Positions 53,482-63,502 are shown, numbered from the stretch's first letter. The stretch: 64,000 nt of DNA from Tolypothrix sp. PCC 7910 (GCF_011769525.1 NZ_CP050440.1:6883501-6947500); one strand, 5' to 3'. Numbers and translations are program-made. The notes: a model not told the origin generated them from the letters alone.

Positions 53482-55341
53482 ATGCAAAAAAATCGATTAT
53501 ACAAAAATTTATTTGATGCTTTTATTCAAATAGATGAAAGTTTGCTATTAAAAATAATTCACAATTTTACTATTGGGCAAAAAATTCGTTATGGATATAT
53601 TCTCAGCCTTAGTATTGCTGTTTTAGGTACAGTTTGCGGGTTGATAGTTGGAGATTTTTACCAAAAACCAGCTAGACAGCAAAAAGATGATGCTCAGTAT
53701 GAACTCCGGCTACTCCATCGCTTGCAGACTTCTATCTTACAAACAAGAACGAGTCAGCAACAAGTTATTGCTTTAATTACCTATAAACGAGAATTATTGC
53801 AGCATCAATATGCTGATTTTTCTAGGTATGCACTTGAACTGAAACGGCTATGGTCTGAAGTAGAAACCCATATAAATAGCGAAAGTTACAAAAATGAGAA
53901 GCATAATGAAGGTATACCTAATTTTCTAAAAACTCACTCAAAGATAAAAGAAGAATATATCCACCAAGTACAAAAGCTGATGCAAGCAATTCCGGCTAAA
54001 TCTAGTTTTAAACCAGAAGATATTGAATCGTTACAAGAAATTTTAGTAAAATTTTCTAGTAGTTCCATCGCTTTAAATTTTGATTTAATTGATGATGATT
54101 TAAATCACGTTATTAATGCCTCATATCAAGATGAGAAACAAGCCGAAACAGCGCTAAGTGATGCAGAAACAATTCGCTTTAAAATTGTTGCTACCAGCAT
54201 TCTATTATCAATAATACTAGCTGGTATTGTTGCTCATTACACAAGCTATCTCTTAACTGTTCCTATCCTAGCTGTCACTGATGTTGCACGGCAAACAACT
54301 GAAGAATTAAACTTTAATCTATTAGCCCCTGTAACTACAAAAGATGAGATAGGAGTCTTAGCTAGTTCGCTCAATAGTTTAATTCAACGCCTAGCACAAT
54401 ACACTCATAAACTAGAGTTAGCACGTGAAACTTTAGAAACTAGGGTAGATGAACGAACTCAAGAATTGATGCAAGCTTTAAATTCATTAAAGCAGACCCA
54501 ATCTCACCTGATTCAAACAGAAAAGATGTCTGCGCTTGGCCAAATGGTAGCGGGTGTTGCTCACGAAATTAATAACCCTGTAAACTTTATTTATGCCAAT
54601 ATCTCTTATATTAATAACTACACCAATGATTTATTGTCATTAATTAAGCTTTACCAGCAACGTTATCCTCAAACAGATCCAGCAATACTTAAATTAACCG
54701 AAGATATTGATTTAGATTATATCTCTGATGATTTACCAAAAATTGCGAATTCCATGAAAGTAGGTGCCCAGCGTATCCAAGAGATTGTATTAAGTTTAAG
54801 AAACTTCTCTAGGCTGGATGAGGCTGAGATGAAATCAGTCAATATTCATGAAGGAATTGAAAGTACTTTGTTGATTTTGCAACATCGCCTGAAAAGCAAG
54901 CCAGAATTTACAGAAATTGAAATCATCAAAGAATATGGTAGCTTGCCAGTAATAGAATGCTATGTTGGGCAACTGAACCAAGTATTTATGAATATTCTCA
55001 TGAATTCTATCGATGCGTTAGAAAGCCAAGGGCAAAGATGTTCCATTGATAGAGATAAAATTGCTACTAATACTAATACTATTAATATTCGTACTCAAAT
55101 TGTCGAGCAAGATTGGGTAAGAATTAGTATCAAAGATAATGGTATAGGAATCCGTGAGGATGTGAGATCTAAAATATTCGACCCATTTTTTACTACTAAA
55201 CAGGTAGGAGAAGGTACTGGTTTAGGATTAGCAGTGAGTTATCAAATTGTCGTGGAAAAACATAAGGGATATCTCAGATGTATATCAGAACTGGGACAAG
55301 GAACTGAGTTTCAAATTGAAATTCCTATCAGTCAAAAGTGA
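53482..55341 (+). CDS. Membrane sensor histidine kinase (HAMP-HisKA-HATPase)
   Basis: 619 aa. First helix at about 40-60 (YILSLSIAVLGTVCGLIVGD), a 160-residue extracytoplasmic helical sensor, second helix at about 235-258 (VATSILLSIILAGIVAHYT), then HAMP, a coiled coil, HisKA (KMSALGQMVAGVAHEINNPV) and HATPase (NSIDALESQ, DNGIGIREDV, GTGLGLAVSY). Its kinase core is strongly similar to that of the Wsp-like cluster's last gene. No response regulator gene adjoins it. Confidence 0.92.
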   Translation: MQKNRLYKNLFDAFIQIDESLLLKIIHNFTIGQKIRYGYILSLSIAVLGTVCGLIVGDFYQKPARQQKDDAQYELRLLHRLQTSILQTRTSQQQVIALITYKRELLQHQYADFSRYALELKRLWSEVETHINSESYKNEKHNEGIPNFLKTHSKIKEEYIHQVQKLMQAIPAKSSFKPEDIESLQEILVKFSSSSIALNFDLIDDDLNHVINASYQDEKQAETALSDAETIRFKIVATSILLSIILAGIVAHYTSYLLTVPILAVTDVARQTTEELNFNLLAPVTTKDEIGVLASSLNSLIQRLAQYTHKLELARETLETRVDERTQELMQALNSLKQTQSHLIQTEKMSALGQMVAGVAHEINNPVNFIYANISYINNYTNDLLSLIKLYQQRYPQTDPAILKLTEDIDLDYISDDLPKIANSMKVGAQRIQEIVLSLRNFSRLDEAEMKSVNIHEGIESTLLILQHRLKSKPEFTEIEIIKEYGSLPVIECYVGQLNQVFMNILMNSIDALESQGQRCSIDRDKIATNTNTINIRTQIVEQDWVRISIKDNGIGIREDVRSKIFDPFFTTKQVGEGTGLGLAVSYQIVVEKHKGYLRCISELGQGTEFQIEIPISQK

Positions 55342-55389
55342 TTTGTTATTTGTTATTTGTTATTTGTCATTTGTCATTTGTTATTTGTT
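55341..55389. repeat. Heptamer repeat (ATTTGTT / ATTTGTC)
   Basis: Seven head-to-tail heptamers starting at the stop codon of the histidine kinase. Confidence 0.95.
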
Positions 55390-55430
55390 TCCTTATCTCC
55401 CTTATCCCCCTCATCCTCAGTCCCCAGCCC

Positions 55431-56666
55431 CTATAAAGTAGGCAAAACTAATACTTCTTCGCCTGAAGGAATTAAGGTTGTACCTACAGGAAGAAGAGCT
55501 AGAGCATTGGTTTGAGCTAAATTAATTAAATTACCGGAACTGTGACTACCACCAGCTTTGTGAAACTGGTAAACTCCATCAATTAACCGTAATTGTCCCC
55601 AAACATAAGTTTCACGCTTACCATCCGATCGCAGTTCTTGATGCGATCGCACTTTCACGAATTTTACTTGCCAACCTGCACTTAGCCCTGCCAGTTTCTT
55701 AATTGCTGGCTGGACAAACCGCAAAAAGGTTACCAACACCGCGGCTGGGTTTCCTGGTAAACCAAAGTACAGCGCTGATTTGTGCGTTGAGAAGCTAGCT
55801 ACAGTTAGCGGTTTACCCGGCCTCATGGCTACAGCACGAATGTGAATTTCTGCCCCTAGAGACTCCAAAATTTTGTCAACATAGTCATAATCCCCTACCG
55901 AAACCCCACCAGAAGAGATGACTATATCAGCATTAGCGATCGCGTAGGCTATGGTTTTCTCAAGTGCTACAGGATCATCCTTAACAATACCTAACATTAA
56001 CGCTTCTGCTCCCGCTTGCTTAACTAAAGCAGCGAGTGCATAGGCGTTAGAATCAACTATTTGTCCTGCGGCTAGGGGTTGTTCGACGGTGACTAGTTCA
56101 TCGCCTGTGGAAAAAATTGCCACACGCGGACGGCGGTAAACACTGACTTGAGCGCACTGCGCTGCTGCTAACACAGCAATTTCAGATGGATTTAAGAGGA
56201 TTCCAGGTGGTAGTAACTGAGTTCCAGCTTGGTAAAACTCAGCTTTGTGTCTAACAAATTCTTGGGGTTTTGGTGCAGTGAGGATCTGAACTTGGTTGTC
56301 TTGACGGCTTGTCATCTCCTGCATAACGACAGTATCCGCACCTTGGGGCATGACTGCACCTGTAAAAATCCGGGCTGCCTGACCCTGTAAAATTGTAGAC
56401 TGGGGCTGATAACCGGCGGGAATTTCCTCAACAATCTCCAAGACTACTGGCTGTTGGGCGCTAGAGTGCTTTACATCTTCATAACGCACCGCATAGCCAT
56501 CCATAGCCGAATTATCCCAATGAGGAAAGTCCAGCTGACTAGTGACAGGTATAGAGAGAATGCGTCCTGCTGCTGCTAATAAATCAACATTTTCTGTATT
56601 ACCCTGAGCATCCAGAGGTTGGACTAAATTTAAAATAACTGCTTCTGTATCGCTGACTGACAGCAT
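55431..56666 (-). CDS. moeA: Molybdopterin molybdenumtransferase
   Basis: 411 aa. MoeA blocks are DFPHWDNSAMDGYAVRYED (about 41-59), ARIFTGAVMPQGADTVVMQE, VAIFSTGDELV, VDSNAYAL, IVISSGGVSVGDYDYVDKIL and VAMRPGKPLTVA. The enzyme inserts molybdate into molybdopterin to make the cofactor of nitrate reductase and other molybdoenzymes. The C-terminal domain IV is present. It stands alone; a heptamer array lies downstream. Confidence 0.95.
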   Translation of the reverse strand: MLSVSDTEAVILNLVQPLDAQGNTENVDLLAAAGRILSIPVTSQLDFPHWDNSAMDGYAVRYEDVKHSSAQQPVVLEIVEEIPAGYQPQSTILQGQAARIFTGAVMPQGADTVVMQEMTSRQDNQVQILTAPKPQEFVRHKAEFYQAGTQLLPPGILLNPSEIAVLAAAQCAQVSVYRRPRVAIFSTGDELVTVEQPLAAGQIVDSNAYALAALVKQAGAEALMLGIVKDDPVALEKTIAYAIANADIVISSGGVSVGDYDYVDKILESLGAEIHIRAVAMRPGKPLTVASFSTHKSALYFGLPGNPAAVLVTFLRFVQPAIKKLAGLSAGWQVKFVKVRSHQELRSDGKRETYVWGQLRLIDGVYQFHKAGGSHSSGNLINLAQTNALALLPVGTTLIPSGEEVLVLPTL

Positions 56667-56857
56667 AAGCGATCGCCTGGTGTGAGAAATTGTTAAAGGT
56701 CAAGAGAGATAAGGAAGCAAGAGAAACTAACGCTAAACACCAAGTGTCAAATCACTCTTTTCCAAAATCTTTCCTAACCCTTCAATCTACTATTAAACAT
56801 AGTGGCAATAATTAATTCCTGAACCCCTAAATAAAAATACTGTCCGTATAAATAGCC

Positions 56858-56890
56858 AGTCCCCAATCCCCACTCCCCAATCCCCTAATC
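56858..56890. repeat. Heptamer repeat (TCCCCAA / TCCCCAC)
   Basis: Four to five units ending one base before the RDD protein start codon, so the array forms its 5' leader. Confidence 0.88.
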
Positions 56891-56891
56891 T

Positions 56892-57449
56892 ATGACTATC
56901 GAACGAGTACCTAAAAAACATTATCCCAAGGCTGAACTTGGGCGGCGCGGTATGGCGTTGGGATTAGATTTTCTTGTTATCTGGTTAATTAGTTCCTTTT
57001 TAGGAAACAGCAATTTAGGAATTCAGGTGGTGCAAATTTTTGTGTTTGCGATCGCTTGGATAGTTTTACGGGTATTAGTCGTATATAACAACCAAGGACA
57101 AAGTTTAGGGCGTTGGGCTTTTGACCTCAAAATACTGGAAGTCGAAGAGGGACAGGTTGTAGGCAGAATTCCGACTCTGCTAGCATTGCTGAAGCGGGAA
57201 GCGATCGCTGGTGTGGGTGCTATTTGCGTGGCAATTGCCTTAGGCAACATTCGCGCTAACCCCACTGCTATACTGCTAGTAATTCCTCTGGCGATTGACT
57301 GTGGTATAGCCTTTAATGATACCCAGTTGCGTCAAGCTTTGCATGACCGCTATTCAGGAACTATCATCGTTTCGTCGCGTCGTGGCTATTCGCTAGATAT
57401 AAAAGTCAAGCGATTAGTTGAAAATTTACGGCGGAATGTGAGAAGATAG
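56892..57449 (+). CDS. RDD family membrane protein
   Basis: 185 aa with RDD features: LGRRGMALGLDFLVIWLISSF (Arg and Asp in the first helix), QGQSLGRWAFDLKILEVEEG in the loop, and LRQALHDRYSGTIIV at the end. Three to four helices. The family function is not settled. It precedes rpmG by 43 bp on the same strand and may share a transcript with the ribosomal protein genes. The leader is made of heptamer repeats, leaving no normal ribosome site. Confidence 0.85.
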   Translation: MTIERVPKKHYPKAELGRRGMALGLDFLVIWLISSFLGNSNLGIQVVQIFVFAIAWIVLRVLVVYNNQGQSLGRWAFDLKILEVEEGQVVGRIPTLLALLKREAIAGVGAICVAIALGNIRANPTAILLVIPLAIDCGIAFNDTQLRQALHDRYSGTIIVSSRRGYSLDIKVKRLVENLRRNVRR

Positions 57450-57492
57450 TCATTTGTGTTAATTCTCTCCAGGCTTTACGGTTTGAAAGATT

Positions 57493-57687
57493 ATGGCTAA
57501 GAGTAAAGGTGTCCGCATAATCGTGACACTAGAATGTACCGAATGTCGCACTAACGCTAACAAGCGTACTCCCGGTGTTTCCCGGTATACCACTACGAAA
57601 AATCGGCGTAACACCACCAACCGATTAGAACTGAAAAAGTTCTGTTCTCATTGCAACACACACACAGTCCACAAGGAAATTAAGTAA
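57493..57687 (+). CDS. rpmG: 50S ribosomal protein L33
   Basis: 64 aa: [20 protein letters not shown], then [23 protein letters not shown] and [14 protein letters not shown]. The two CxxC pairs are those of zinc-binding L33. It is followed two bases later by rpsR, the usual cyanobacterial and plastid order. Confidence 0.97.
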   Translation: MAKSKGVRIIVTLECTECRTNANKRTPGVSRYTTTKNRRNTTNRLELKKFCSHCNTHTVHKEIK

Positions 57688-57689
57688 AA

Positions 57690-57905
57690 ATGAGTTACTA
57701 CCGTCGTCGTCTGTCTCCGATTAAGCCGGGAGAACCAATCGATTATAAAGATGTTGATTTGTTGCGGAAATTTATCACCGAGCGCGGTAAAATCCTGCCA
57801 CGGCGGATTACTGGGCTAACATCTCAGCAACAGCGAGACTTGACATTGGCGATTAAACGTGCCCGGATTGTGGCATTGTTGCCGTTTATCAATGCGGAAG
57901 GCTAA
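57690..57905 (+). CDS. rpsR: 30S ribosomal protein S18
   Basis: 71 aa: [20 protein letters not shown] and [20 protein letters not shown], with [11 protein letters not shown] at the end, the full S18 signature. It lies two bases after rpmG and 221 bp before an exoribonuclease gene, with which it may be linked. S18 binds the central domain of 16S rRNA next to S6. Confidence 0.97.
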   Translation: MSYYRRRLSPIKPGEPIDYKDVDLLRKFITERGKILPRRITGLTSQQQRDLTLAIKRARIVALLPFINAEG

Positions 57906-58126
57906 TTCCCGTTGAAAACAAGAATTTTAGATTCTGGGCGATCTCAAGCAGCTGCGTTGATAATAGATGTAGCTGCAAATTTTTATAGTCCAAAATCTAA
58001 AATTTTCAGTAAGTCAGTGTAGAATCGTGTTCTACAATCTAAAAAATCAGCAGATTTTGGATTTAGTAGTTATTATTTAATCCAAAATCTAAAATTTATT
58101 CGTACACCAAATTAATTGCGAGAGTT

Positions 58127-60178
58127 GTGGAGAAGGGGACGCTAGTTGAATTTAGGGTTCAAGGCGATCGCCGTCTGGGAGTCGTAGATCGCCCAGATGG
58201 CAAGACCCGCTGGTTTGTGGTAGATGAACGCGGTCAATCCCACAGCCTCGCGCCTAGACAAATTACTTATACTGTTACCGGACAAACCTTCAAGCCGTCT
58301 GAGATTAGCAGCTTTTTAGAGCAGGTAAAGCCATATCTCGACCCATCTAGCTTGGAAGTTGCCTGGGAATTATTGGTTGAGGATGGAGAAACAGTTACTC
58401 CAGTGGAAATGGCGAATTTGCTGTTTTCTCAAACAGATCCACCGCTGTGTTATGCCGCCCATTGCTTGTTATCAGACGATAAACTTTATTTCAAGCAAAA
58501 AGGCGATGCTTATGAACCGCGGACAACCACTCAGGTAGCAGAACGCAAACACCAGCTAGAAGTAGAAGCCCTCAAAGCTAGGGGACAGCAGGAATTTTTA
58601 GCACGCGTAGAACAAGCCCTATCCGGCGAAACTGTAGAATGGCAACGCCACGATCGCCAGCGTTTAGAAGCGATCGAAAAATACGCAGCTCTACTAGCTG
58701 ATGTAGTGCGGATGGGAGTAAATTATGATTCTTTGTCACGGGCTTATCCGCCACCAGCGCCAGTATTAGAAACCATGACTATGCTGGGACGTGCCGCAAC
58801 TCCCCAGGGCGCATTACAACTTTTGGTAGATTTGGGTTGGTGGAGTCCCAATGAAAACTTATTCTTGCGTCGTTCATCCATTCCAGTTCAGTTTCCTAGC
58901 AAGGTATTAGAAGTGGCGCAGCAGCGTATGGATTCTCCACCGTCCGATCTGGATACAAATCGCCTAGATTTGACTCACCTGAAGGTGTACACAATTGATG
59001 ATGAAAGTACTACAGAAATTGACGATGGTCTAAGTTGGGAATCACTAGTTGATGGACGAGAACGTCTGTGGGTACATATTGCTGATCCCACCCGTTTATT
59101 AGTCCCAGAAGATGAATTAGACCTAGAAGCAAGGAAACGGGGAAGTACAGTTTATTTGCCTACAGGGATGATTCCCATGTTCCCTGAAGTTTTGGCAACC
59201 GGGCCTATGAGTCTGGTACAGGGAAAGGTTTGTTGCGCCCTGAGTTTTGGCATTATTTTAGATGAAACTGGGCAAGTAGAAGATTTTAGCATTCATCCCA
59301 GCTTAATTAAGCCAACTTACCGCCTCACCTACGAAGATGTAGATGAGATGCTGGAATTAGGCGTACAAGCAGAACCAGAAATTGCCGCGATCTCTATGTG
59401 GGCGAAGCGACGCAAAAATTGGCGTTATGCCCAAGGTGCAATTAGCATCAATATGCCAGAGGCGATGATCAAAGTCAAAGGCGATGAGATCAGCATTGAT
59501 ATTTTAGATGATTCCTCATCACGGCAACTCGTAGCTGAAATGATGATTTTAGCTGGTGAAGTAGCAGCACGCTACGGTAAAGTTCACCAGATACCCTTAC
59601 CTTTTCGCGGTCAGCCACAACCAGAATTGCCCCCAGAACAAGAATTACTGCAGCTACCTGCTGGATTTGTCCGCGCCTGTGCCATGCGTCGCTGTATGCC
59701 CAAAAGCGAAATGAGTATTACCCCAGTGCGTCATGCTGGTTTAGGTTTGGATACCTATACTCAAGCGACTTCTCCAATTCGCCGCTACAGCGATTTGCTG
59801 ACTCACTTTCAACTTAAAGCCCATTTGCGCGGTGAGGTTCTACCCTTCTCCGCCGAACAGCTTAAAGAAGTGATGATGACCGTCACCAGTATCACCCAAG
59901 AAGTGACAATGGTAGAACGGCAAACTAATAGATATTACGCTTTAGAATATTTACGTCGTTATCCAGATCAAGTTTGGCAGGTAACAGTCTTGATGTGGCT
60001 GCGAGAAGACAGCAATTTAGCACTAATTCTGCTAGAAGATTTGGGTTTACAATTACCAATGTCTTTCCGTCGTTCGGTAAATTTAGGCGAACAGTTGTTA
60101 GTAAAAGTTAGCCTTGCCGACCCACAAAAAGATATGATTCATTTCCAAGAAATAATTTACCAAGAAGCACTGAATTAA
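58127..60178 (+). CDS. rnb: RNase II/R-family 3'-5' exoribonuclease
   Basis: 683 aa beginning with GTG. The N-terminal third holds an SH3-like start (GTLVEFRVQGDRRLGVVDRP) and helical parts. The RNB catalytic domain begins near residue 285 with the aspartate cluster (YTIDDESTTEIDDGLSWE) and continues with LWVHIADPTRLL, STVYLPTGMIPMFP and YTQATSPIRRYSDLLTH. A short S1-like tail ends it. It degrades RNA processively. It is located behind rpsR, as in many cyanobacteria. Symbol rnb or rnr could be used. Confidence 0.9.
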   Translation: MEKGTLVEFRVQGDRRLGVVDRPDGKTRWFVVDERGQSHSLAPRQITYTVTGQTFKPSEISSFLEQVKPYLDPSSLEVAWELLVEDGETVTPVEMANLLFSQTDPPLCYAAHCLLSDDKLYFKQKGDAYEPRTTTQVAERKHQLEVEALKARGQQEFLARVEQALSGETVEWQRHDRQRLEAIEKYAALLADVVRMGVNYDSLSRAYPPPAPVLETMTMLGRAATPQGALQLLVDLGWWSPNENLFLRRSSIPVQFPSKVLEVAQQRMDSPPSDLDTNRLDLTHLKVYTIDDESTTEIDDGLSWESLVDGRERLWVHIADPTRLLVPEDELDLEARKRGSTVYLPTGMIPMFPEVLATGPMSLVQGKVCCALSFGIILDETGQVEDFSIHPSLIKPTYRLTYEDVDEMLELGVQAEPEIAAISMWAKRRKNWRYAQGAISINMPEAMIKVKGDEISIDILDDSSSRQLVAEMMILAGEVAARYGKVHQIPLPFRGQPQPELPPEQELLQLPAGFVRACAMRRCMPKSEMSITPVRHAGLGLDTYTQATSPIRRYSDLLTHFQLKAHLRGEVLPFSAEQLKEVMMTVTSITQEVTMVERQTNRYYALEYLRRYPDQVWQVTVLMWLREDSNLALILLEDLGLQLPMSFRRSVNLGEQLLVKVSLADPQKDMIHFQEIIYQEALN

Positions 60179-60312
60179 AGTAAGTTATTACGCATTTAAA
60201 TTGTAGATTTCGCGCTAGGTTGTCAAAAGTCCAAAGTTTAAGCTAGCCTTTGACTCTGGACTATTGACTCTTGACACTAAAATCAGAATATTTGATCTAG
60301 GCGCGTATCAGC

Positions 60313-60663
60313 TTAATAAACTAACGGAGTTACGCCGCGCATTTGGCGTAAGGAATTGATGCAAGCTGGACAGTCACAACCAAATAAGGTGATAGCTGCA
60401 TCGCTTTCTTGATCGTTAAACTCTAACATCGGCACACCATCTGGAGATGGTTGTGTTTCTTGCTGATACTCTGGTATTTGAGCCAATACAGAAACTCTCA
60501 TACAGACTAAACCAACTTTGTGCTTATTGCGGATACAAGATAGACGATCAGTATTAGCTGGTATTGGATCTGCCGCTTGAGCTTGATTGATCGTGACTCC
60601 CATCGACAAAATAGAGCTAATAAGAACAGGAGTCGAAAGCAAGTGAAGTAAAAATTTGTTCAT
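60313..60663 (-). CDS. Small secreted cysteine-containing protein
   Basis: 116 aa. Signal peptide NKFLLHLLSTPVLISSILSM through NQAQA, cleaved near residue 30. The mature part of about 86 residues has five cysteines, three of them in CDCPAC (FGCDCPACINSLRQ). I do not recognise the family. The C-x-C-x2-C grouping could bind metal or form disulfides in the periplasm. No operon partner. Confidence 0.68.
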   Translation of the reverse strand: MNKFLLHLLSTPVLISSILSMGVTINQAQAADPIPANTDRLSCIRNKHKVGLVCMRVSVLAQIPEYQQETQPSPDGVPMLEFNDQESDAAITLFGCDCPACINSLRQMRGVTPLVY

Positions 60664-61044
60664 GAGTTTCCAGGTGAAGAATTTCGACTGATCAAATGAG
60701 CCGATTTCATCTTACAGGGTAAGCTAATATCTATCAGGAATTTGGTATACTAGCCCAACTTAAATTCAGGGTATTTTCAGATCGCCATTGCTCGTAAAAC
60801 AAGGTAGGAGCCAGGCAGGAAGAGCTTTTTAGGCTAATTTACTTTTCGCTAACTACTACTTTTTGGGTAGACACAGGACATCTATGCTTACAAAGCAAGG
60901 GAATTAGCAAAATATATAAATAGGATGATTTTTCTGCTAACTAGTTCCAAAAAACAGGTCTATAAGTTGGAAAGCTAAAATACGAGTCAAAAGCTGAATT
61001 TGCTAGTTGTAAAAGTTGAGTGATCAAGCTTTTCGCTGCTTTAA
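60664..61044. other. Intergenic region, nothing recognised
   Basis: 381 bp, AT-rich, no repeat array, no credible small gene or RNA. Confidence 0.45.
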
Positions 61045-61311
61045 CTATATCAATTCCTTTTCAGCCTGAAGCCAATGTTCCACAGACTTACCATCTGGGT
61101 AGCCAGCTTGTTGCCAGATTTGATATGCTTTCAAACGGATTTGATTTTCATCTGGGCGGTTACTGATAAAATACTCACAAGAATTAGTCGCCAAGCTATA
61201 AGGGGCGGTTCCGAAAAAATCCTGACGACCCAAAATTTCAGCAGTAAAGCGGTAACAATCTTGCTGAATTGGACAATTTTGTCCCGGACACATAAGGATA
61301 TCGTAAGGCAT
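61045..61311 (-). CDS. DUF2934-type small protein with cysteine-rich N-terminus
   Basis: 88 aa. The C-terminal part (IRLKAYQIWQQAGYPDGKS, then EHWLQAEKEL) fits the DUF2934 helix pair. The N-terminal half has Cys8, Cys13, Cys19 and Cys45 (MCPGQNCPIQQDCYRF), which could bind a metal or an iron-sulfur cluster. Function unknown. It lies downstream of cobJ on the same strand, 115 bp away. Confidence 0.75.
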   Translation of the reverse strand: MPYDILMCPGQNCPIQQDCYRFTAEILGRQDFFGTAPYSLATNSCEYFISNRPDENQIRLKAYQIWQQAGYPDGKSVEHWLQAEKELI

Positions 61312-61426
61312 AGAGCAATTCTAGATGCATAGGTAATTTATTTTGTGGAACTGTCTAGGGAACAGGAAATAGAAAAAACTGTTTCCTGTTCCTAGTTGTC
61401 TGTCCTCTCCTTCAACGATCGCGATT

Positions 61427-63163
61427 TTAACTGTATCGACGTGGAGTGTAAACGCAGACACTACCATCAGGGCGCTGAATCTTCCGTGTCTTGCTAGAAC
61501 CAATCAAAATCATAGTTCGCATATCTGCTACTTCTGGCTCTAACTCCTCCAAAGTAATTACCCGCACAGCTTGCCCAGGTCGGCCGAGATTACGTGCTAA
61601 TACTACTGGGGTATCAGCTGTTCGGTAACGCAGTAGAATATTTCTCGCTGCGGACAATTGCCAAGTACGCTCTTTCGACACAGGATTATAAAAGGCGATC
61701 GCAAAATCAGCTTGAGCAGCTGCGGCAATGCGTTCTGCAATAATTGACCAAGGCTTTAAAATATCGGAAAGGGAAATCGCACAAAAATCATGCCCCAAAG
61801 GTGCGCCAATACTCGCGGCTGCAGCTTGCATGGCGGATATTCCTGGTGCTACATGAATATCGATACTGTCCCATTCCGGTTTAGCGTGGTGATCGAGTAC
61901 CTCAAAAATTGCCGTCGCCATTGCATATATCCCTGGATCGCCAGAAGATACCACAGCTACATATCGCCCTTCGGCTGCTAAATCTAGCGCCAGTTCCGCC
62001 CGTGAGATTTCTTCGCGATTATCAGAATCATGTCTTCGCTTCCCTTCACCGAGAGAACCGACCAAATTTAAATAAGTTGTGTAACCTACCAAATCAGTAG
62101 CCGATTTGAGGATTTCTTTCACCTGTGGAGACATCCACTCTGGACTTCCCGGCCCCGTACCAATTACAGCTAATCGCCCACGTGGTTGACCGATAGTGCT
62201 GGGGTCGATGGGTTGAGGGGAAATAGCGATCGCAATTTCTGCTGCTGTGGCCTCAATTAGTTGTGCTGACGTACTTGTAGCGGCTATGGCTGCGGCTTGT
62301 ACCGGGCTATAACCATGTGATAACAGATTTTCTAATTGATTTGGGGTAAAAAAACGTGTAGGTATTCCCAAGGCGTTAGCAACAGCATGAATTGCCGGAT
62401 GGGCGGCCGTGGCGATGGGTGCAAATACACCAGCTATTGATGCAGGTGCAAGTTCTGCATCAGCAAGTAGTTGCCATACTGAAGCTATTACCTGATCGTG
62501 AGTTTGAGAAGTTTCACAGATAGCGATCGCAATTGTGGGTGGATGGTAGACAAGACAATCGGGTGTAGGATTGACCAAGCGATCGCTAATTTTTATAGTT
62601 AATTCTCCGTTGGGATCAATGGGTAATTGACTCTCACTCAACCAAGGCGCTGTTCCTTCTAACTTCACTTTTGCCCCAGCTAGCAAATCCGAAATAAATT
62701 TCTTCGCATCATCAGGGTTAGCCAAATGATAACCAGCCGGAGGAGACAACAGCGCTGTGCGAAAACGGATGTCGCCAGTAGTCGTAATTGCAGCTTTGAC
62801 AGCAAAAACCTCAGCAATGCGCCGTGCTAAATCATTTACCCCACTCAACCCACCCAAAAGCGGCACAACAGCACTACCATCCTCAGCCACAGCTATTACT
62901 GGCGGTTCCTGGCGCTTATCGGAAATCATCGGCGCTAGAGTTCTAATCAAAATTCCCGCAGCACAAATTCCAATTACCGGGCTTCCTTGGGCAAATAACT
63001 CTCGTACCGTCTCACCAAAATTACTAAAACTAACATCCACCTCACTAGTGCGCCCCGCCAAACCGTATAGCGTCGCCCCTGGCAAAACACTGATGATTTT
63101 CCTTCCTACTGCCACACTATTTTGACCCAACACCACAACAGCAGGTGCAACCTTCGACATCAT
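61427..63163 (-). CDS. cobJ: Fused CbiG-CobJ (cobalt-precorrin lactonase / precorrin-3B C17-methyltransferase)
   Basis: 578 aa. Residues 1 to about 325 are a CbiG-like domain: an N-terminal part with GICAAGILIRTLAPMISDK and VVPLLGGLSGVNDLAR, and a C-terminal part with IAGVFAPIATAAHPAI. Residues about 328-578 are a tetrapyrrole methyltransferase: LAVIGTGPGSPEWMSPQ (start loop), VVSSGDPGIYAMA (SAM-binding GDPGIY) and VAPGISAMQAAAASIGAPLG. The fusion performs ring contraction steps of corrin synthesis. Two ATGs are adjacent at the start (63163 and 63160). CobT and a CobO-like gene occur elsewhere in the window. Confidence 0.93.
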   Translation of the reverse strand: MMSKVAPAVVVLGQNSVAVGRKIISVLPGATLYGLAGRTSEVDVSFSNFGETVRELFAQGSPVIGICAAGILIRTLAPMISDKRQEPPVIAVAEDGSAVVPLLGGLSGVNDLARRIAEVFAVKAAITTTGDIRFRTALLSPPAGYHLANPDDAKKFISDLLAGAKVKLEGTAPWLSESQLPIDPNGELTIKISDRLVNPTPDCLVYHPPTIAIAICETSQTHDQVIASVWQLLADAELAPASIAGVFAPIATAAHPAIHAVANALGIPTRFFTPNQLENLLSHGYSPVQAAAIAATSTSAQLIEATAAEIAIAISPQPIDPSTIGQPRGRLAVIGTGPGSPEWMSPQVKEILKSATDLVGYTTYLNLVGSLGEGKRRHDSDNREEISRAELALDLAAEGRYVAVVSSGDPGIYAMATAIFEVLDHHAKPEWDSIDIHVAPGISAMQAAAASIGAPLGHDFCAISLSDILKPWSIIAERIAAAAQADFAIAFYNPVSKERTWQLSAARNILLRYRTADTPVVLARNLGRPGQAVRVITLEELEPEVADMRTMILIGSSKTRKIQRPDGSVCVYTPRRYS

Positions 63164-63408
63164 AAAAGTTAGGGAACGTAATTTTTGATATGTTTCAAAT
63201 CAAACCATAAATTGGGGATTGGGTAATTGGTAATTGGGGCTTGCTGAAAAAAAGAAAAGGTCACAGTCTCTAGATTCTCAGAGCAAAAAAGTAGATTCCG
63301 GTGCAAGATAAGAAGGTAAAATAGCTGAAAATCCTTGCATCACTGTGGTCAGCCCCAACCCAGTGTATCCAATGTAACCATGTACCGAAAAGAAGAATCA
63401 ACTCCAAT
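63164..63408. other. Intergenic region left of the transposon end
   Basis: 245 bp between the cobJ start and the proposed transposon end. A heptamer run (63211-63240) and AT-rich DNA; no tRNA gene is present, which matters because many CAST elements home next to tRNA genes. CCAAT (63404-63408) would be the candidate five-base target duplication. Confidence 0.55.
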
Positions 63409-63462
63409 TGTCGGGTAACAAATTAAATGTCGTCTTAACAAATTAATGTCACCGAAATATTT

Positions 63463-63502
63463 AAGGCTATAATCCTCACTGCACAAAGATTATAGCCTTT
63501 TT
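63463..63502. terminator. Intrinsic terminator within the transposon end
   Basis: AAGGCTATAATC (63463-63474) pairs perfectly with GATTATAGCCTT (63488-63499) over a 13-nt loop and continues in Ts. It lies between the second and third end repeats and would stop transcripts crossing the end. Confidence 0.85.

Noticed and set aside
63164-63408. tRNA gene as an attachment site for the transposon
   Set aside because: Looked for T-loop and acceptor patterns on both strands; none found here or elsewhere in the window.
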